DNA of 64,000 nucleotides from CAWHQZ01 sp963831645 (lineage in GTDB: Bacteria; Pseudomonadota; Alphaproteobacteria; Rhizobiales; Aestuariivirgaceae): assembly GCA_963831645.1 (NCBI GenBank), contig CAWHQZ010000028.1:310001-374000 (forward strand), written 5' to 3'. The notes beneath the pieces were generated by a model. It searched no databases. It was not told where the DNA came from and saw only the letters and a list, made by a program, of their open reading frames with translations. Below, one piece after another: positions 1 to 8,257 of the stretch. Every line of letters begins with the position of its first letter. Position 1 is the stretch's first letter. The translations under genes were made by a program, and so were the position numbers.

Positions 1-1
1 C

Positions 2-208
2 AAGGAAGAGGGGGTCCAGGCTGTGATCTCGAAGGCAGTGCTGGACGCTGCCGGCCTCTCGGCAACGCCGGTCCTGGATGCGAGGCGCATCGAGGTTCGC
101 GGCCGCAAACGTGCCCTCGACGTGGTCCTCGTGAAGCGGGCAGTCCTCCTGCCCGTGCAGGGTCGGCCCTCGCCGGCCGCAGGCCAGATTGGTTCCCAGG
201 TCGCGTAG
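2..208 (+). CDS. C-terminal end of a class III nucleotidyl cyclase (5' partial)
   Basis: Open from the left edge to a TAG stop, so only about 68 residues are visible. The segment resembles the last beta strands of a bacterial adenylate/guanylate cyclase catalytic domain: a helix EEGVQAVISKAVLDAAGL, then 'RRIEVRGRKRALDVVLV', the usual place where cyclases read 'V.G....V.V'. The next gene is a complete class III cyclase in the same orientation about 75 bases downstream, so this may be a tandem cyclase pair. The assignment rests on a short stretch, and an unrelated protein tail cannot be excluded. Confidence 0.5.
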   Translation, partial: KEEGVQAVISKAVLDAAGLSATPVLDARRIEVRGRKRALDVVLVKRAVLLPVQGRPSPAAGQIGSQVA

Positions 209-283
209 TTTTGAGAACCGTTGACTTGCGTGAAGTCACCAAGACTGCGCAGGAAACTCTCCTCGAGCTGAGGGACGAACGCC

Positions 284-1681
284 ATGTCCGTTCTCTATCG
301 CAATCCCCTGACCATCATACGCGACGCCGTCGCCGGCCAACCCGCGCGCGATCTGACCGAGCGCATGCGCGCGGCGCTGCGCCAGCACGCCATGACCAGC
401 GAGGTGCTGGTCAAGCTCATCCAGCTCGCCGTCGTCCTGATGTGGGCGGCCCTTTACGCGGCGGCGCCCAAGACCGATGCCCATACCGCCTTTTCGCCGG
501 TTCCCTATGCGCTCGGCATCTATCTGCTGATCAACGCCGTGGGGCTCTATTGGGTCATGCGGCGCGACCTGCCGGCGTGGGCGGTCTACGTGTCGATCGG
601 TCTCGACATGGCGGTCCTCATGCTGCTGATCTGGAGCTTCCATGTCCAGTACGGCCAGCCCGCGTCGTTCTACCTCAAGGCGCCGACGCTGCTGTACGTG
701 TTCATCTTCATCGCCCTCAGGGCGCTGAGATTTGAAGCCCGCTTCGTGCTCGCGGCCGGCCTCTTCGCCGCTTTCGGCTGGCTTGTGCTCGCAACCTACG
801 TGGTGATCGCCGATCCGGCGCAGGCGACGATCACCCGCGACTACGTGACCTATCTCACCAGCAACGCCGTGCTCATCGGCGCGGAATTGGACAAGATCAT
901 CTCCATCCTCATGGTGACCGGGATCCTCGCCCTGGCGCTCAGGCGCGCCAACAATTTCCTCGGCCGCGCCACCACCGAAGGCATCACCGCCCGGGAACTG
1001 GCGCGCTTCTTCGACGCGCCGGTGGCGAGCCGCATCCGCAACGCCGACGAGAAGACGAAGGCCGGCGAGGGCACGCGGCGCGAGGCCGCCATCCTGTTCA
1101 CCGACATCCGCTCCTTCACGGTGATGGCCGCGGGGCTCGATCCCGACGACGTGGTGGCGCTCCTCACTGCCTACCAGACGCGGATCGTGCCGATCGTGCA
1201 CCGCCACGGCGGCGCCATCGACAAGTTCCTGGGCGACGGCATCATGGCGACCTTCGGGGCCGTCGGCTCGAAGCCCGATTTCGCCGCCGCGGCGCTGCGG
1301 GCGCTCGACGACATCATCGCCGATACGGAAACCTGGCATCAAGGCTCGGGTGTCCTGTCCCGGCTGCCCCGCGGCGCCGTCAACGGGGCCGTCGCAGCCG
1401 GTGGCGTCATCTTCGGCGCCCTCGGCAACGAAGAGCGGCTTGAATATACGGTCATCGGGGCGCCGGTGAATCTCGCCGCCAAGCTCGAGAAGTTCAACCG
1501 GCAGGCGGGCGCCCGCGCGCTTACCGACGCCGCGACGCTCCGCACAGCACAAGCCCAGGGCTATGCCGTGTCAGGCCGTCCTAGGCGGCTGCGCTTCGCG
1601 GTTTCCGGCGCCAGAGAGGCCGTGGTTCTTCACGAAGCGCTGAAACCCGCTCCCCCATTCTTGGGGGAGCGGGCAGGGTGA
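284..1681 (+). CDS. Membrane-anchored class III adenylate/guanylate cyclase
   Basis: A 465-residue protein predicted to make cyclic nucleotide from ATP or GTP. The first ~220 residues contain about five or six hydrophobic membrane segments (for example VLVKLIQLAVVLMWAALY and the ALGIYLLINAVGLYW region). The cytoplasmic catalytic domain starts near residue 260. It shows 'AILFTDIRSFT' with the first metal aspartate at about D274, and 'KFLGDGIMATFG' with the second metal aspartate at about D318. The late motif 'EERLEYTVIGAPVNLAAKLE' supplies the transition-state Asn region. The last ~12 residues (PAPPFLGERAG) are encoded by a dispersed palindromic repeat, so the original C-terminus may have been different. 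It sits among two other cyclase genes. Substrate (ATP versus GTP) is not decided here. Confidence 0.88.
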   Translation: MSVLYRNPLTIIRDAVAGQPARDLTERMRAALRQHAMTSEVLVKLIQLAVVLMWAALYAAAPKTDAHTAFSPVPYALGIYLLINAVGLYWVMRRDLPAWAVYVSIGLDMAVLMLLIWSFHVQYGQPASFYLKAPTLLYVFIFIALRALRFEARFVLAAGLFAAFGWLVLATYVVIADPAQATITRDYVTYLTSNAVLIGAELDKIISILMVTGILALALRRANNFLGRATTEGITARELARFFDAPVASRIRNADEKTKAGEGTRREAAILFTDIRSFTVMAAGLDPDDVVALLTAYQTRIVPIVHRHGGAIDKFLGDGIMATFGAVGSKPDFAAAALRALDDIIADTETWHQGSGVLSRLPRGAVNGAVAAGGVIFGALGNEERLEYTVIGAPVNLAAKLEKFNRQAGARALTDAATLRTAQAQGYAVSGRPRRLRFAVSGAREAVVLHEALKPAPPFLGERAG

Positions 1682-1687
1682 GGGGCG
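1646..1687. repeat. Dispersed palindromic repeat overlapping the cyclase 3' end
   Basis: A perfect 12-bp stem (CCCGCTCCCCCA / TGGGGGAGCGGG, 4-nt loop ATTCT-type) is followed by AGGGTGAGGGGCG. The same layout, a C-rich/G-rich hairpin then GGGTGAGGGGCG, recurs at 43618-43654. It encodes the last residues and the stop region of the cyclase and could also act as a transcription end. Confidence 0.7.
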
Positions 1688-1722
1688 CCGAACCTCCCAC
1701 TCGAGCTGCAGTTGGCGCGTCG

Positions 1723-2352
1723 TCAGGCAGCGGCCCGGATGGCCGCGAAAGCTTCGGCGATCCGTTGCGGCGCCGTCGGGCGCGCGTACATCCGGTCAAG
1801 ATACGCTAGCAGCCGCGGGCAGTGGTCGACCAGTTTCTGCTCGTTGCCCCAGTCGATCACATACGCGGTCACGCAATCCGCGACGGTGATGCGGTCGCCG
1901 ACGATGAACCGGCGTCCCTCCATGTGGCGATCCAGCACGGACGCCATCGCGGCGAACTCATCGCTGGCAAGCGCGATGTCCTGCGGCAGTCGCTTGTGTT
2001 CGGGATACAGCATCGTGTGCTTGGTGATCCGCCATAGGGGTTGCTCGAGTTCGGTCATGGCGAACATCACCCAGCGATAGACCTGGGCGCGCTCCTTGAG
2101 ATCGGCGGGCAGCAGCCCCTTCTCGCGATATTTCTCGGCCAGATAGAGAACGATGGCTGCGGATTCGGTAACGACGACATCCTCATCGACGAGCACCGGC
2201 AGCTTGCCTGCCGGGTTGAGGCGCAGGAAGTCGGGATGCTTGTGCTCGCCTGCCAGGAGATTGACCGGGACGAACTCGAAATCCGCATCGAGCTCCTTGA
2301 GGCCCCAGAGCGCCCGAAGCGAGCGCGTGGGACCGAACCCATATAGTTTCAT
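1723..2352 (-). CDS. Glutathione S-transferase (internal start of the TetR-GST frame)
   Basis: A 209-residue GST starting at ATG 2352, preceded by a strong AAGGAGAACAGCG ribosome-binding site. This argues for independent translation even though the upstream tetR frame runs into it without a stop. The N-terminal thioredoxin-like fold (MKLYGFGPTRSLRALWGLKE) has a Ser rather than Cys at the usual glutathione-activating position. 'LPVLVDED' and 'VVTESAAIVLYLAEKY' match the glutathione-binding cis-Pro and SNAIxxYL region. The C-terminal all-helical domain covers about residues 90-209, with 'FIVGDRITVADC' typical of the family. The likely role is conjugation or isomerisation of electrophiles, controlled by the adjoining TetR domain. 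Confidence 0.85.
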   Translation of the reverse strand: MKLYGFGPTRSLRALWGLKELDADFEFVPVNLLAGEHKHPDFLRLNPAGKLPVLVDEDVVVTESAAIVLYLAEKYREKGLLPADLKERAQVYRWVMFAMTELEQPLWRITKHTMLYPEHKRLPQDIALASDEFAAMASVLDRHMEGRRFIVGDRITVADCVTAYVIDWGNEQKLVDHCPRLLAYLDRMYARPTAPQRIAEAFAAIRAAA

Positions 2353-3024
2353 CGCTGTTCTCCTTTGGTTGCGGGTTGCGTTCGAACCTTCTGAAGAGAT
2401 GTGGCTCTCTGCCGGCCTGTGCTCTTTTGTGATCAAGAGTTCGAGATACCTGCGTAAATGATCGAGGCTCTGGACGGCCACATTGGCGCTTTCCCGGGCC
2501 TTGGCGAGAATGAAGGCGCCCTGGATCACAGCCTGGGTGAAGAGAGCGAGACTCTCGGCGGTCCAATCTCCGGCGACCCCGTATATCCGCATCGCTTCGC
2601 CGATATCGGCCTCGAGCGTCCTGGCATGTCGGTCGATGCTTCTTTCGCAGGCGTCTCGAATCTCCGGGTGCGTGCGGTACACTTCCTGAACGATGGTGCC
2701 GGCGAAGCAGGTGAATTCAGGTAGCTCGCCCTTCAGGATCGCTTTCCGGAAGTCGACGTAGGCGAGCAGACGGTCCAGCGGATCGGGCGGGCTATGGTAG
2801 GGCGCGCCGGCGAAAAAGACGCTTGTGAACTCCTCCCAGTGCGCTGCCGCCGACCGCGCCAGGTCTTCCTTGCTCTTGAAATGGTGAAAGAAGCTTCCTT
2901 TGGTTAGCCCGGCTTCGGCGCAAACATCTTCGATCCGCGTCGCGCCGTAGCCCTTGGCGCGGACGACCCTGAGTGCCGCATCCAGAAGTCTTGTCTTCGA
3001 TTCATGTCGTGGCGGCGCCATCAT
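1723..3024 (-). CDS. TetR-family regulator reading in frame into GST (possible fusion)
   Basis: A single open frame encodes a TetR/AcrR regulator (about residues 1-200) followed without a stop by the GST. The helix-turn-helix region is clear: 'YGATRIEDVCAEAGLTKGSFFHHFKSKEDL'-type sequence near residues 30-60. The remainder is an effector-binding helical domain. The linker from about residue 200 to 223 is low-complexity and polar. I chose ATG 3024; ATG 3033 and TTG 3060 are also in frame, but the latter would translate through the palindromic operator. Either a stop codon was lost and the protein can be made as a ~433-residue fusion, or a sequence error hides it. The internal ribosome-binding site suggests that separate GST is made in any case. 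Confidence 0.75.
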   Translation of the reverse strand: MMAPPRHESKTRLLDAALRVVRAKGYGATRIEDVCAEAGLTKGSFFHHFKSKEDLARSAAAHWEEFTSVFFAGAPYHSPPDPLDRLLAYVDFRKAILKGELPEFTCFAGTIVQEVYRTHPEIRDACERSIDRHARTLEADIGEAMRIYGVAGDWTAESLALFTQAVIQGAFILAKARESANVAVQSLDHLRRYLELLITKEHRPAESHISSEGSNATRNQRRTAMKLYGFGPTRSLRALWGLKELDADFEFVPVNLLAGEHKHPDFLRLNPAGKLPVLVDEDVVVTESAAIVLYLAEKYREKGLLPADLKERAQVYRWVMFAMTELEQPLWRITKHTMLYPEHKRLPQDIALASDEFAAMASVLDRHMEGRRFIVGDRITVADCVTAYVIDWGNEQKLVDHCPRLLAYLDRMYARPTAPQRIAEAFAAIRAAA

Positions 3025-3027
3025 CTT

Positions 3028-3053
3028 AAGCATACCAACTAGTAGGTATGCTT
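3028..3053. promoter_or_regulatory. Palindromic operator at the tetR start
   Basis: A 26-bp near-perfect palindrome with arms AAGCATACC and GGTATGCTT around an 8-bp centre containing ACTAGT. Only one central pair mismatches. It abuts the proposed tetR start codon, the usual place for an autoregulatory TetR operator. There is almost no room for a ribosome-binding site between it and ATG 3024. Confidence 0.7.
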
Positions 3054-3075
3054 GTACCAACTGAAGAGTATGGAG

Positions 3076-3855
3076 TCAAGACAGGGAAGCGCCTCCGCAC
3101 TGAACGAGATCACTCGGACCTTGCCACCGGCATGCGGGGTGGCGGGCCGTCTGTTGAAACAGGCGCTCGAGAAAATGCAGGGCTGCGGCATCGCCGGCAA
3201 GATGGTGGCTGAGGACGCCGACGGGATAGCCTCCTCCAACGCGCGCCCGGCTGAGTTCGTCAGCCAGCTGCCGGAAGAGTTGGGAAGTAGCGCGGGCCCG
3301 GTTTGCGGCCCTCGAATTGATGATGTCTACGTGGGCGTTGACGACCGGGATCTGCGAAGTCCGGGGCGCCGGTCCGAACGTAGAAAGCGCGGCAAATCCC
3401 TGCCGCGGCAAGTCTTCGACGAGGGCCGGGTCGATCCGGTTCCAAGGCGGCACCAGCATCGGAAACAGCCGCTCCGCATAGAGGAGCCGCATCTCTTTCA
3501 GGCCCCGGCGAAGCTCGTCGAGAACGACGTCGCGAGGTCGATGCGGTCCCAGTTCCTGGCGCTTCTCGCTTGGCGGCGCGTGGTTGTGGTGCGACCATCC
3601 GTGTACGGCGGGATGGATGTGAGGCATTGAACGGAGCCAGTGCGCCAATGGTTCTCCGGTCCTGGCCGGAATGACGGCGAGCACCACCGGCACCTGGAAA
3701 GCCAGTGCAAGCGTCGCCAGCTCTTCGAGCTCCGCAGTGGGCTCGAAGGCGTCGTCGTCCCTTAGCCACAGCCTCGCGGTGCGCCCAGCCGACTGCCAGC
3801 GCACGAGTTCCTCCTCGAGCGGCCGCCAGGAAACGGACTCGGCCGAATCATCCAT
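3076..3855 (-). CDS. Polysaccharide deacetylase-like (NodB-fold) protein
   Basis: A 259-residue protein with features of the divergent carbohydrate esterase 4 fold. 'LWLRDDDAFEPT' near residue 30 supplies the paired aspartates. 'VHGWSHHNH' near residue 85 gives the metal histidines. 'LVPPWNRI' near residue 135 corresponds to motif 3 (RxPY/PPW). Late 'GVLSHHLAGD' resembles motif 5. Start ATG 3855 overlaps the last 8 bases of the glycosyltransferase gene (ATGGATGA), so the two are translationally coupled. The pair is a plausible glycan-modifying unit. Substrate unknown. The match is to the fold, not to a characterised enzyme. Confidence 0.72.
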   Translation of the reverse strand: MDDSAESVSWRPLEEELVRWQSAGRTARLWLRDDDAFEPTAELEELATLALAFQVPVVLAVIPARTGEPLAHWLRSMPHIHPAVHGWSHHNHAPPSEKRQELGPHRPRDVVLDELRRGLKEMRLLYAERLFPMLVPPWNRIDPALVEDLPRQGFAALSTFGPAPRTSQIPVVNAHVDIINSRAANRARATSQLFRQLADELSRARVGGGYPVGVLSHHLAGDAAALHFLERLFQQTARHPACRWQGPSDLVQCGGASLS

Positions 3856-4969
3856 GGGCCGGCTCGGCCTTTTCCGCCGCAACTCGCTCCAGCAGGGTCT
3901 TCAGCCGCCCTGTGGCCTGTTCCAGCGAGCGTTCCCCGAGCACGAACCGGCGCGCCGCCGCGCCCAAACGTCGCCTCTTGTCTGCATCCAGAACGAGCCG
4001 GCGGATGGCCTGTGCAAACTCGCTGACGTCTCCCTCGCGGGTCAGCAGACCGGTGGTCCCGGAACGCACGACTTCCGGGACGCCTGCCGTTTCCTGGGCC
4101 ACGACCGGCAAACCCGCCGCCTGGGCTTCGAGATAGGCGAGGCCATAGGCTTCGCCGCATCCAGGCCACGCGTAAAGGTCGCCGCCATAGAGGTGCTCTG
4201 GAATGTTCTCAGGCGCCATCTCTCCGAGAAAGGCGACGCGTTCGGGCCGGAAGCCCTTGAACATCGCCTTGATCTGGTCGGCGGCCGGACCGCCGCCGAC
4301 GATCATCAGCTGCCAGCCGAGATCGCCGATGAGCTCCAATGCCGCGGCGAGCATGCGGAAGCTCTTGAACTTGCTGCCCCGGCGCAGCATGGCGACCGCA
4401 ATCAGCCTGGGTTCACGCCGGTCATCGCCAATTTTCACGGGCTCGCGGGCGAACGGCGCTGCGTCGATAAACGGCGGCAAGAGGGCAAGCCGTCGCGCCG
4501 CGACGATGTGCGAAAGGCCGTCGCGATCTCGCTGGGTGAGGCAGATGTTCAGCCGGGCGCGGCGCAGGGCCGCGGTGACTTGCGCCTGATAGGGCGCCCA
4601 TTCGTCGCGGTCACGGCGCGCCGAATAGGAAGCCTCGGCGGTAAGGTAGGGAATGGCAAAACCGGCGCTCAGCGGCGGGCCGACGAGGTCGGGGGCCTTG
4701 TAATAGGGGTGGTAGGTGAGCCACAGGTCCGGAACTCCCCCGCTTCGCCAACGCTCCTTGATGCGCGCCTCCTCCTCTGCCGCTTTCACTTTCATGTCGG
4801 CGAGCAGTGCCGGTAGCGGCGACGGCGCATAGCTGCGCAGGCGCGACACCAGATCGACCTCATGCCCGGCGCCTCGCATTGCCGCCATGAGCAGGCGCGC
4901 CATCTGGCGGTCTCCCGAAACGGTCGGGTGGTCGGGTGGCTTCAGCGGCGCATACATCGCAATTTTCAT
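3848..4969 (-). CDS. GT4-type glycosyltransferase
   Basis: A 373-residue GT-B glycosyltransferase that transfers a sugar from a nucleotide-sugar donor. The N-terminal half begins MKIAMYAPLKPPDHPTVSGD, the usual acceptor-domain entry with a GxxxG-like loop. The C-terminal donor domain holds 'MIVGGGPAADQI' and the E-x7-E signature in 'GEAYGLAYLEAQAAGLPVVA'. ATG 4969 is chosen because the family starts at MKIAMYAP; a longer frame begins at 5008. It is coupled to the downstream deacetylase-like gene, suggesting surface or lipid glycan work. Confidence 0.85.
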   Translation of the reverse strand: MKIAMYAPLKPPDHPTVSGDRQMARLLMAAMRGAGHEVDLVSRLRSYAPSPLPALLADMKVKAAEEEARIKERWRSGGVPDLWLTYHPYYKAPDLVGPPLSAGFAIPYLTAEASYSARRDRDEWAPYQAQVTAALRRARLNICLTQRDRDGLSHIVAARRLALLPPFIDAAPFAREPVKIGDDRREPRLIAVAMLRRGSKFKSFRMLAAALELIGDLGWQLMIVGGGPAADQIKAMFKGFRPERVAFLGEMAPENIPEHLYGGDLYAWPGCGEAYGLAYLEAQAAGLPVVAQETAGVPEVVRSGTTGLLTREGDVSEFAQAIRRLVLDADKRRRLGAAARRFVLGERSLEQATGRLKTLLERVAAEKAEPAHG

Positions 4970-5058
4970 GATGAATTGAGCTATGATCCTCGCTCTTTCA
5001 TGCGTCAATCCTGACCTGAGCTGCGTATATGGGCTTTAGGGAGAGAGGATCGGAAGCG

Positions 5059-6226
5059 ATGATCGACAGTGGCAACGAAGGTTTCTTCGCGGACCTGCCC
5101 TCGTTCAGCGACTTTTCCGGAGTGGTCGACCCCCGGAACTTCCATGATCTCCCGCAAAGTTGGCATCTGGCTGCCGCCGACATCGTAAGCTCCACCAAGG
5201 CTATCGAGCAGGGCCGCTACAAGGCCGTCAACATGGCCGGTGCGGGGGTCATCTCGGCGGTATTGAACGGCCTTCAGCGCCGCATCCCGTTCGTGTTCGG
5301 CGGCGACGGCGCACTGCTGGCGGTGCCGCTCTCGGCGGCGGAGAAAACCCGCCGGGCACTGGCGGCTGTCCAGGTCTGGGTACGGGAGGAGCTGGATCTG
5401 GCCCTGCGTGCCGCACTCGTTCCGATGAGCGAGGTAAGGGCAAGGGGCCTGAGCGTCCGGGTGGCCCGCTTCCAGGCCGCGCCCGATGTGAGCTACGCCA
5501 TGTTTTCGGGCGGCGGCGTCAGTTGGTTCGACGCCGAGATGAAAGCCGGCCGCTACGCGATTCCGCCGGCAGGCCCCGGCACGAGGCCCGACCTCACCGG
5601 GCTTTCCTGCCGCTGGAACCCGAGTCGCGCCGACAACGGCGAGATCGCTTCCCTCATCGTCGTTCCTGTCGAGGAGGACCGCAGGCGGGGAATTCAACCG
5701 GCTTGTCAGCGACATCATCGCGCTCATCGGTGAACAGGAGCGCGATGGCCATCCGTTGCCCGCCGCGGGTCCCGAGTTGTCGTGGCCGAAGCCGGCCAGC
5801 ATCGAATTCGAGTTGCGCTCCGGCGATGCTTCGCGCCCCAGATGGCTGCGCCGGCTGTCGATTTTCGCCCAGACACTGGTGCTGTTCGCGCTCAACCGCA
5901 CCAACGGCAATCTCCGCACCCTGAACGCCCGCCGCTACCGGCGCGAGCTTTCGCAGAACTCCGATTTCCGCAAATACGACGATGGCCTCAAGCTGACCAT
6001 CGATGTCAGCCGCGAGCGGCTCTCCCGCATCGAGCAGCGGCTCGAGGAAGCGGCTGGCCGGGGGATCTGCCGCTTCGGCCTGCATCGACAGGACAGCGCG
6101 CTTATCACCTGCTTCGTGCCGCAGCCCTTCGCCAGCGACCATCTCCATTTCATCGACGGGGCGGCGGGCGGCTATGCCATGGCCGCAGCCGCCATGAAGG
6201 CGAAAGCAGCGGCCGCCGCCGCCTGA
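5059..6226 (+). CDS. DUF3095 family (adenylate cyclase-like) protein, frameshifted
   Basis: Two frames together give a ~388-residue DUF3095 protein. The first runs FFADLPSFSDFSGVVDP through 'FVFGGDGALLAVP' to 'GEIASLIVVPVEED'. The second resumes 'GEFNRLVSDIIALIGEQ' and ends in an Ala-rich tail. The break lies at 5670-5690 and the total length is one base over a multiple of three, so a single inserted base explains it. 'AADIVSSTKAI' and 'GGDGA' resemble the two metal sites of class III cyclases, and the family is described as adenylate cyclase-like. Start ATG 5059 follows AGGATCGGAAGCG; ATG 5029 is 10 codons upstream without a clear site. It is divergent from the glycosyltransferase. Confidence 0.75.
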
Positions 6227-6381
6227 TCCTGACCCGGGTTGCAAGGCTTGGCCAGCGCGTCAGTCAAGTTCTGCGGTGTCCGCTTCCGATCTCTTGCAGC
6301 CGAGCGCCGAGGGGGCGGGGCGGCTCGTGACCCTTAAGAGGCATTTCGACCGGCAGAGCCACGCTGATAGATCGAGCGAAC

Positions 6382-6528
6382 TCAAAGGCCTATGTTATGC
6401 AGCTCTCCACGCCAAGGTGAGGCGATCATGGCACCGAGATACTCGGCCATCGGGACACTGCGCTTGATCAGGTTGCGGAAACCGTCGGCCGTAATCTGAG
6501 CGTGGTGCGGCGTGTGATCGATGGGCAT
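6382..6528 (-). pseudogene. N-terminal remnant of a PaaI-like hotdog thioesterase
   Basis: A 48-residue frame starting MPIDHTPHHAQITADGF, then 'LIKRSVPMAEYLGAMI'. The latter resembles the first helix of small PaaI-type acyl-CoA thioesterases ('RSVPFAxxLGxxI'). It then ends abruptly. It begins 13 bases after the acyl-CoA synthetase stop, in the same orientation, so the operon may once have ended with a thioesterase. The region from 6229 to 6381 holds nothing else recognisable. The similarity is short and the call tentative. Confidence 0.4.
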
Positions 6529-6540
6529 GACGGACTCCGT

Positions 6541-8232
6541 CTAAGCAGTCGTGCTCTCGGATAGGCCTAGCTCCTTCGACATAAGGCTCCGCATCTCGTG
6601 CTTGCGTGCCTTGCCCGTCACGGTCATCGGGAAGTCGTGAACGAAGCGAACGTATTGAGGAACCTTGAAGTGGGCGACGCGCTCTTTGCAGAAGTTGCGA
6701 ATCTCCTCAACCGTCGCGTCTGCGCCCTCTCGAAGCTTGACCCATACGCAAAGTTGCTCCCCGAACTTGGGATCAGGCACACCAAATGCCTGGGCGGCCT
6801 CTACTTTCGGAAAGGTGTACAGAAGTTCCTCGATTTCGCGTGGGTATATATTTTCCCCGCCACGGATAACCATGTCCTTCAACCGACCTACGATGTTGCA
6901 GTAACCTTCCGCATCAAGCGTGGCCAAATCACCCGTGTGCAACCATCCCTCGGCATCGATGGTGTCTTTCGTTTTTTCATCATCGTTCCAGTATCGAAGC
7001 ATTACCGAGTAGCCCCTTACCAGGAGTTCGCCCGGCTCGCCTCGAGGGATCACATCACCTCGGCTATTGACGATCTTGATCTCCACGTGAGGATGCACCC
7101 GGCCAACAGTCGTGACTCGCCGTTCCAAACTGTCATCAGGCGATCCCTGGCAGCTCAACGGGCTCGTCTCGGTCATCCCATAGCCGATGGTAATCTCACC
7201 GAGATGCATGACGTCGACGACGCGCCGCATGACCTCGATGGGACATGGACTACCCGCCATGATCCCGGTGCGCAGCGTTGACAGATCGAACTTGGAGAAT
7301 TGTGGATGCTCCATCTCGGCGATGAACATGGTGGGCACCCCATGGAGGGCGGTGCAGCGCTCCTGTTCGACTGTTTCGAGCACGCTGATCGGATCAAACC
7401 CCTCATTGGGGTATACCGCGGCCGCTCCGAAAAGCATGCAGAGGAGATTGGAGAGCACCATGCCGAATGTGTGGTAAAGCGGCACCGGCACGCACAAGCG
7501 ATCCTGTGTTGAGAATCGCATGTTTCTGCCGCTGAAGTATGCGTTGTTCAGGATGTTGCGATGGGTGAGAGTTGCTCCCTTTGGCGCGCCGGTCGTGCCG
7601 CTTGTGAACTGGATGTTGATCGGATCGTCAGGCGTGAGCGTCGCCGCAATAGCAGCAAGTTGGGCATGATGTGCCTTGGTGCCAAGAGCACAGGCCTGAT
7701 CAAGCCCCATCATGCCAGGAAGGGGCGCGCCGATCTTGATCACCACGTTGAGGTCAGGAAGGCGGTGGGCTCGAAGTTGTCCTGGCTCGGATTCGGCGAT
7801 CTCAGGAGCCAGTGTGCGGAGCATGGCGACGTAGTCGCTGGTCTTATGCGAGCCCGCGAATACCAGGCCTTTGCAGCCGACCTTGTTGAGGGCGTACTCG
7901 ACCTCGGCGATGCGATAGGCAGGATTGATGGTCACGAGGACCATTCCGGCCTTGGCGGTGGCGAACTGCGTTACTGCCCACTCGGCATTGTTGGGTGACC
8001 AGATCCCCACGCGATCTCCGGGCTGCAGCCCCAACGCCAGGAGCCCGGTAGCAAACGCATCAATTTTTGCCGCGAACTCCCGGTAGGTCCACCGGACACC
8101 CTGATGGCGTACAACGAGCGCTTCGCGTTCGGCCCATGTGGCGAGCGCCTCCTCGAACCGACGGCCAATCGTCGCCTCAAGCAATGGATGGTCGGAGCTG
8201 CCTCTCTCAAAGCTCTCCAGTGTTCTACTCAT
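6541..8232 (-). CDS. Acyl-CoA synthetase (AMP-forming, FadD-like)
   Basis: A 563-residue ANL-superfamily ligase that activates a carboxylic acid to acyl-AMP and then acyl-CoA. Motifs in order: 'FTSGTTGAPKGATLTH' (A3, phosphate loop), 'GYGMTETSP' (A5), 'GWLHTGDLA' (A7), 'GRLKDMVIRGGENIYPREIE' hinge region (A8) and the catalytic lysine in 'MTVTGKARKHEM' (A10). ATG 8232 is preceded by GAAGGAG with a good 6-base spacing; a TTG two codons upstream opens the longer frame. Length fits medium/long-chain FadD proteins. It lies downstream of its TetR gene and close to a crotonase, so fatty or aromatic acyl-CoA breakdown is likely. Acid specificity cannot be read. Confidence 0.9.
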   Translation of the reverse strand: MSRTLESFERGSSDHPLLEATIGRRFEEALATWAEREALVVRHQGVRWTYREFAAKIDAFATGLLALGLQPGDRVGIWSPNNAEWAVTQFATAKAGMVLVTINPAYRIAEVEYALNKVGCKGLVFAGSHKTSDYVAMLRTLAPEIAESEPGQLRAHRLPDLNVVIKIGAPLPGMMGLDQACALGTKAHHAQLAAIAATLTPDDPINIQFTSGTTGAPKGATLTHRNILNNAYFSGRNMRFSTQDRLCVPVPLYHTFGMVLSNLLCMLFGAAAVYPNEGFDPISVLETVEQERCTALHGVPTMFIAEMEHPQFSKFDLSTLRTGIMAGSPCPIEVMRRVVDVMHLGEITIGYGMTETSPLSCQGSPDDSLERRVTTVGRVHPHVEIKIVNSRGDVIPRGEPGELLVRGYSVMLRYWNDDEKTKDTIDAEGWLHTGDLATLDAEGYCNIVGRLKDMVIRGGENIYPREIEELLYTFPKVEAAQAFGVPDPKFGEQLCVWVKLREGADATVEEIRNFCKERVAHFKVPQYVRFVHDFPMTVTGKARKHEMRSLMSKELGLSESTTA

Positions 8233-8257
8233 CTCCAACTCCTTCGAAGAAAGAGAC

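Noticed and set aside
236..1552. A 438-codon minus-strand frame
   Set aside because: Opposite the membrane cyclase; shadow composition only.
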